From an uncultured Clostridia bacterium (GTDB lineage Bacteria; Bacillota; Clostridia; Oscillospirales; CAG-272), in assembly GCA_947306035.1 (NCBI GenBank), contig CAMZFG010000040.1, positions 1-7,105 of the forward strand: 7,105 bases of DNA, written 5' to 3'. A program made the translations under genes and the position numbers. This document shows positions 4,936-7,105 of this stretch, one piece after another (within the stretch, counting starts at the first letter, position 1; each line of letters starts with the position of its first letter). Under the pieces are notes generated by a model that was given only the letters and a program-made list of their open reading frames with translations, made no database searches and was not told the DNA's origin.

Positions 4936-4964
4936 ATTATAGAGTAAAACCGCCTGCTTGTCAA
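4936..4964 (-). promoter_or_regulatory. Full-consensus promoter of tRNA-Gly
   Basis: On the minus strand, TTGACA (complement of 4959-4964) and TATAAT (complement of 4936-4941) are separated by exactly 17 bases, a perfect sigma-A consensus promoter. The predicted start near 4929 leaves a leader of only about four bases before the mature 5' end at 4925. This strength fits a stable RNA gene. Confidence 0.93.
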
Positions 4965-4982
4965 GTCCGTTTCAAAAGTTTT

Positions 4983-4994
4983 TTCCGATCGGAA
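4983..4994. promoter_or_regulatory. Perfect 12-bp palindrome, candidate operator
   Basis: TTCCGATCGGAA (4983-4994) is its own reverse complement. It lies between two divergent promoters, ending three bases before the -35 of the GH36 gene and 18 bases from the -35 of tRNA-Gly. A regulator site for the sugar gene is plausible; no regulator gene is in the window. Confidence 0.35.
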
Positions 4995-4997
4995 TGA

Positions 4998-5026
4998 TTG
5001 ACGGCGGGGGCGGTCTGTGGTACAAT
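4998..5026 (+). promoter_or_regulatory. Promoter of the GH36 gene
   Basis: TTGACG (4998-5003) and TACAAT (5021-5026) are 17 bases apart, with TG at 5018-5019 forming an extended -10. Transcription should start near 5033, about 28 bases ahead of the ATG. It is one base off consensus in each hexamer, so weaker than the tRNA promoter facing the other way, as expected for a regulated gene. Confidence 0.8.
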
Positions 5027-5030
5027 GATA

Positions 5031-5048
5031 GCGGCGGCAGATCGCCGC
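5031..5048 (+). promoter_or_regulatory. Inverted repeat at the GH36 transcription start, next to the ribosome binding site
   Basis: GCGGCG (5031-5036) and CGCCGC (5043-5048) are exact inverted copies around GCAGAT. They end one base before the AAGGAG (5050-5055) that sets the start codon. The site covers the predicted transcription start (about 5033), so it could be an operator in DNA or, less likely, a 5' hairpin in the mRNA. Confidence 0.35.
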
Positions 5049-5060
5049 GAAGGAGCGACT

Positions 5061-7037
5061 ATGAACTTATCCGTCAAGAAAACGCAAGTCACGACCGCGG
5101 CGGGCGACGTCGTCGACGTGCCCGTCACATTGGAAGAGCAGCCCTGCCTGTCCGGGCGGGCGACCGTTCTTTTCGTCACGGCCGAGTGCCCTGCCGGATT
5201 TGACCCCGACCGGGCCGTTTTGCTGTGGCCGGAACTGCCGCGCGCGCCGTATTTAGCCATCGAGAACCATTCCCCGTTCTGGTGCCGCCCCGCGTGGGGC
5301 GAGGACACCGCGGGCTTGGCCGAGCGCGTGCAGGAACTTCTGCTGACGCGCGAGGACGACTATCTCGCCGTTCTGCCCCTTGTCGGCGACACCTTCAAGA
5401 CGGTGCTGACGGGCACGCCCGAGGGCGGCGCGCTGCGGATATACGCAGGCGCTCCCGTCAAAGTTTGCCGGCGGCAACCCGTGTGCGTGGTCATGGCGGG
5501 CAAAGAGCCCCTGCAACTGCTGTTCGACGTCGCCCGCGCCGCGGCCGAGGTGCTGCGCCTGCCCATGCGGCAGGACAAAAAGGTACACGACCTTTTCAAC
5601 ACGCTCGGCTGGTGCTCGTGGGACGCCATGCAGATCCGCGTGGACGAGGCGGGCATGCTGCAAAAAGCCGCCGAGTTCAAAGCCAAAAACGTGCCCGTGC
5701 AGTACGCCATTTTCGACGATATGTGGGCAGACGTGCCGCGTTTGAGCCGGATCCCGCGCGACGCCTCTTACAGCGAGATGGTCGAGGCCATGCACGAGAG
5801 CAGAATGCGCCGCTTCGAGGGCGACCCCGTGCGTTTTCCGCACGGCATGAAAGCGGCCGTCGAGCGTCTGCACGCGGCGGGCATCCCGCACGCGGGCATC
5901 TGGTTCCCGACCACGGGTTACTGGTCGGGCATGGAGCCGGGCGGCGAGGCCGACGAGTGGCAAAAAGACAACCTCATCACCACCCCCGACGGCTGGCGCG
6001 TAGTAGCGCCGGAGCCGGACAAAACCGCCGCCTTTTTCCGCGCGCTTTGCGAAAAAGTCCGTGAATGGGGCGCGGAATTCGTCAAGATCGACAATCAGGG
6101 CTTTCATTGGCGCTACCGGAACATCGCCCCCGTCGGGCAGAGCGCCCGCGCCGTGCAGACGGCCATCGACGACGCGACCGACGACCTTTTCGACGGCGCG
6201 CTCATCAACTGTATGGGCATGCCGAACGAGTGCATGTTCAACCGCAGGAGTGCCGTTTGCCGCTGTTCGGACGACTTCAAACCCGAAAACCCCGCGTGGT
6301 TCATCAAAAATGTGCTGCAATGCGCCTACAACGGGCTTTTGCAGGGGCAATTCTACGTCAACGACTGGGATATGTGGTGGACGGACGACGAACAGGCCGT
6401 CAAGAACAGCGTGTGCCGCGCCGTCAGCGGCGGCCCCGTTTACGTGTCGGACAAGATCGGGCGCACCCGCCCCGAGATCCTTGCCCCCGTCGCGCTGAAA
6501 AACGGCCGCATCCTGCGCCCCGACGAGAGCGCCGTGCCGACCGAGGATTGCCTCTTGAAAAGCCCCGTAAAGTCGGGCAAGGTATTCAAAATCCGCAATC
6601 GCGTGGGCGGGAACGCCCTGGTGGCGGCCTTTGATATCGACGGTGAAAACAGGCCCGTTTCCGGCTTCGTTTCGCCGGAGAACGCGGGCTTATCGCGCGG
6701 GCGATACGCGTTTTACGAATACTTCACCAAACAGGCGGGCATTCTCGAAGCCGGAGAGGCCCTGCCGCTCTCCCTGACCGGCCGCGACGATTTTCGGCTT
6801 TACACCTTTGCCCCGCTCGAAAGCGGCGTTGCGGTAGTGGGCCGCACCGACCTGTACGTGGGCGTCGGCGCCGTGACCGAGCGAGCGCATGACCGCGTAA
6901 CGGTGTGTGAAAACGGCCCCGTCGGCTTTATCTGCGAGCGCGCGCTCACCTTTGCCGACGAGAACGGCAATGCCCTGCCCGCCGAAAGGAACGGCCTGCT
7001 CTCCGTCGTCACGGGGCAGACGATCCGCTTCAAATAA
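5061..7037 (+). CDS. Raffinose synthase/Sip1-like GH36-family glycosidase (alpha-galactosidase-related)
   Basis: The 658-residue protein matches the raffinose synthase/seed imbibition protein (Sip1) branch of GH36, retaining alpha-galactosidases and galactosyltransferases. An N-terminal beta-rich region (about 1-170) precedes the TIM barrel, with LGWCSWDA (182-189), FDDMW (218-222), FVKIDNQ (340-346, Asp344 the likely nucleophile), CRCSDDF (400-406, Asp404 or Asp405 the likely acid/base), NDWDMWW (434-440) and RAVSGGPVYVSDKIG (453-467). A C-terminal beta domain ends at 658. The last two motifs closely resemble the DWDMF and GG-P-YVSD elements of plant raffinose synthases. No signal peptide is seen, so it should act in the cytoplasm on imported alpha-galactosides. 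Substrate and hydrolase versus transferase activity cannot be told. FDDMW replaces the usual IDDGW. The start follows AAGGAG (5050-5055) by five bases; the longer frame from 4998 would begin inside the promoter. It has its own promoter and terminator, with no transporter gene alongside. Confidence 0.88.
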   Translation: MNLSVKKTQVTTAAGDVVDVPVTLEEQPCLSGRATVLFVTAECPAGFDPDRAVLLWPELPRAPYLAIENHSPFWCRPAWGEDTAGLAERVQELLLTREDDYLAVLPLVGDTFKTVLTGTPEGGALRIYAGAPVKVCRRQPVCVVMAGKEPLQLLFDVARAAAEVLRLPMRQDKKVHDLFNTLGWCSWDAMQIRVDEAGMLQKAAEFKAKNVPVQYAIFDDMWADVPRLSRIPRDASYSEMVEAMHESRMRRFEGDPVRFPHGMKAAVERLHAAGIPHAGIWFPTTGYWSGMEPGGEADEWQKDNLITTPDGWRVVAPEPDKTAAFFRALCEKVREWGAEFVKIDNQGFHWRYRNIAPVGQSARAVQTAIDDATDDLFDGALINCMGMPNECMFNRRSAVCRCSDDFKPENPAWFIKNVLQCAYNGLLQGQFYVNDWDMWWTDDEQAVKNSVCRAVSGGPVYVSDKIGRTRPEILAPVALKNGRILRPDESAVPTEDCLLKSPVKSGKVFKIRNRVGGNALVAAFDIDGENRPVSGFVSPENAGLSRGRYAFYEYFTKQAGILEAGEALPLSLTGRDDFRLYTFAPLESGVAVVGRTDLYVGVGAVTERAHDRVTVCENGPVGFICERALTFADENGNALPAERNGLLSVVTGQTIRFK

Positions 7038-7060
7038 AAGCGCACCTGTCCTTTCAAAAC

Positions 7061-7105
7061 AAAACACCCCGCCGGAGCCGATAAGGGCCATGACGGGGTG
7101 TTTTT
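7061..7105 (+). terminator. Intrinsic terminator after the GH36 gene
   Basis: CACCCCG (7065-7071) pairs with CGGGGTG (7094-7100), extended by AAAA/TTTT on the outside. TTTTT runs to the last base of the window. The 22-base loop contains a smaller GCC/GGC pairing. It lies 23 bases after the stop codon. The T-tract may continue beyond the edge. Confidence 0.88.

Noticed and set aside
4755..4997. Plus-strand frame giving a peptide with GIEPASPAWEAGVLPLDYA
   Set aside because: This is the well-known spurious peptide made by translating the antisense strand of a tRNA gene; it coincides with tRNA-Gly.
5253..6350. Minus-strand frame of 365 codons opposite the GH36 gene
   Set aside because: It is a complement shadow of a recognised glycosidase, without start signals or domain.

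Overview
The window comes from a GC-rich genome with bacterial promoters of the housekeeping sigma type, AAGGAG-like ribosome binding sites and genes typical of anaerobic Clostridia: a GGGtGRT-family protein next to a NifU-like protein, PduL as phosphotransacylase, small YccF membrane proteins and a Sip1-type GH36 glycosidase. I infer a gut or rumen member of the Clostridia (Oscillospiraceae- or Christensenellales-like). Genus and species cannot be fixed from this sequence.

Layout, left to right. (1) Positions 3-1228, plus strand: the 3' end of prephenate dehydrogenase (tyrA) and a complete class I DAHP synthase (aroF-type). These form an aromatic amino acid operon whose coupling is shown by a stop codon lying inside the next Shine-Dalgarno (TAAGGAG). 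(2) Positions 1271-3780, plus strand: a near-consensus promoter, then pduL, a NifU-like Fe-S scaffold homologue and a GGGtGRT protein, with gaps of 23 and 17 bases, closed by a strong terminator that probably works in both directions. (3) Positions 3779-4662, minus strand: a two-gene operon of small YccF-family membrane proteins with its own consensus promoter. (4) Positions 4814-4964, minus strand: tRNA-Gly(CCC) with encoded CCA, a fully consensus promoter and a terminator. (5) Positions 4983-7105, plus strand: a single-gene unit for a raffinose synthase/Sip1-like GH36 enzyme with promoter, possible operator sequences and a terminator at the window edge.

The tyrA-aroF pair controls entry into the shikimate pathway and the tyrosine branch. 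PduL interconverts acyl-CoA and acyl phosphate, a step that leads to ATP in fermentation. The NifU-like/GGGtGRT pair has no assigned function that I know of and is the best candidate here for an undescribed system. Its co-transcription with pduL hints at a link to anaerobic central metabolism. The GH36 protein is probably a cytoplasmic alpha-galactoside enzyme, regulated on its own.
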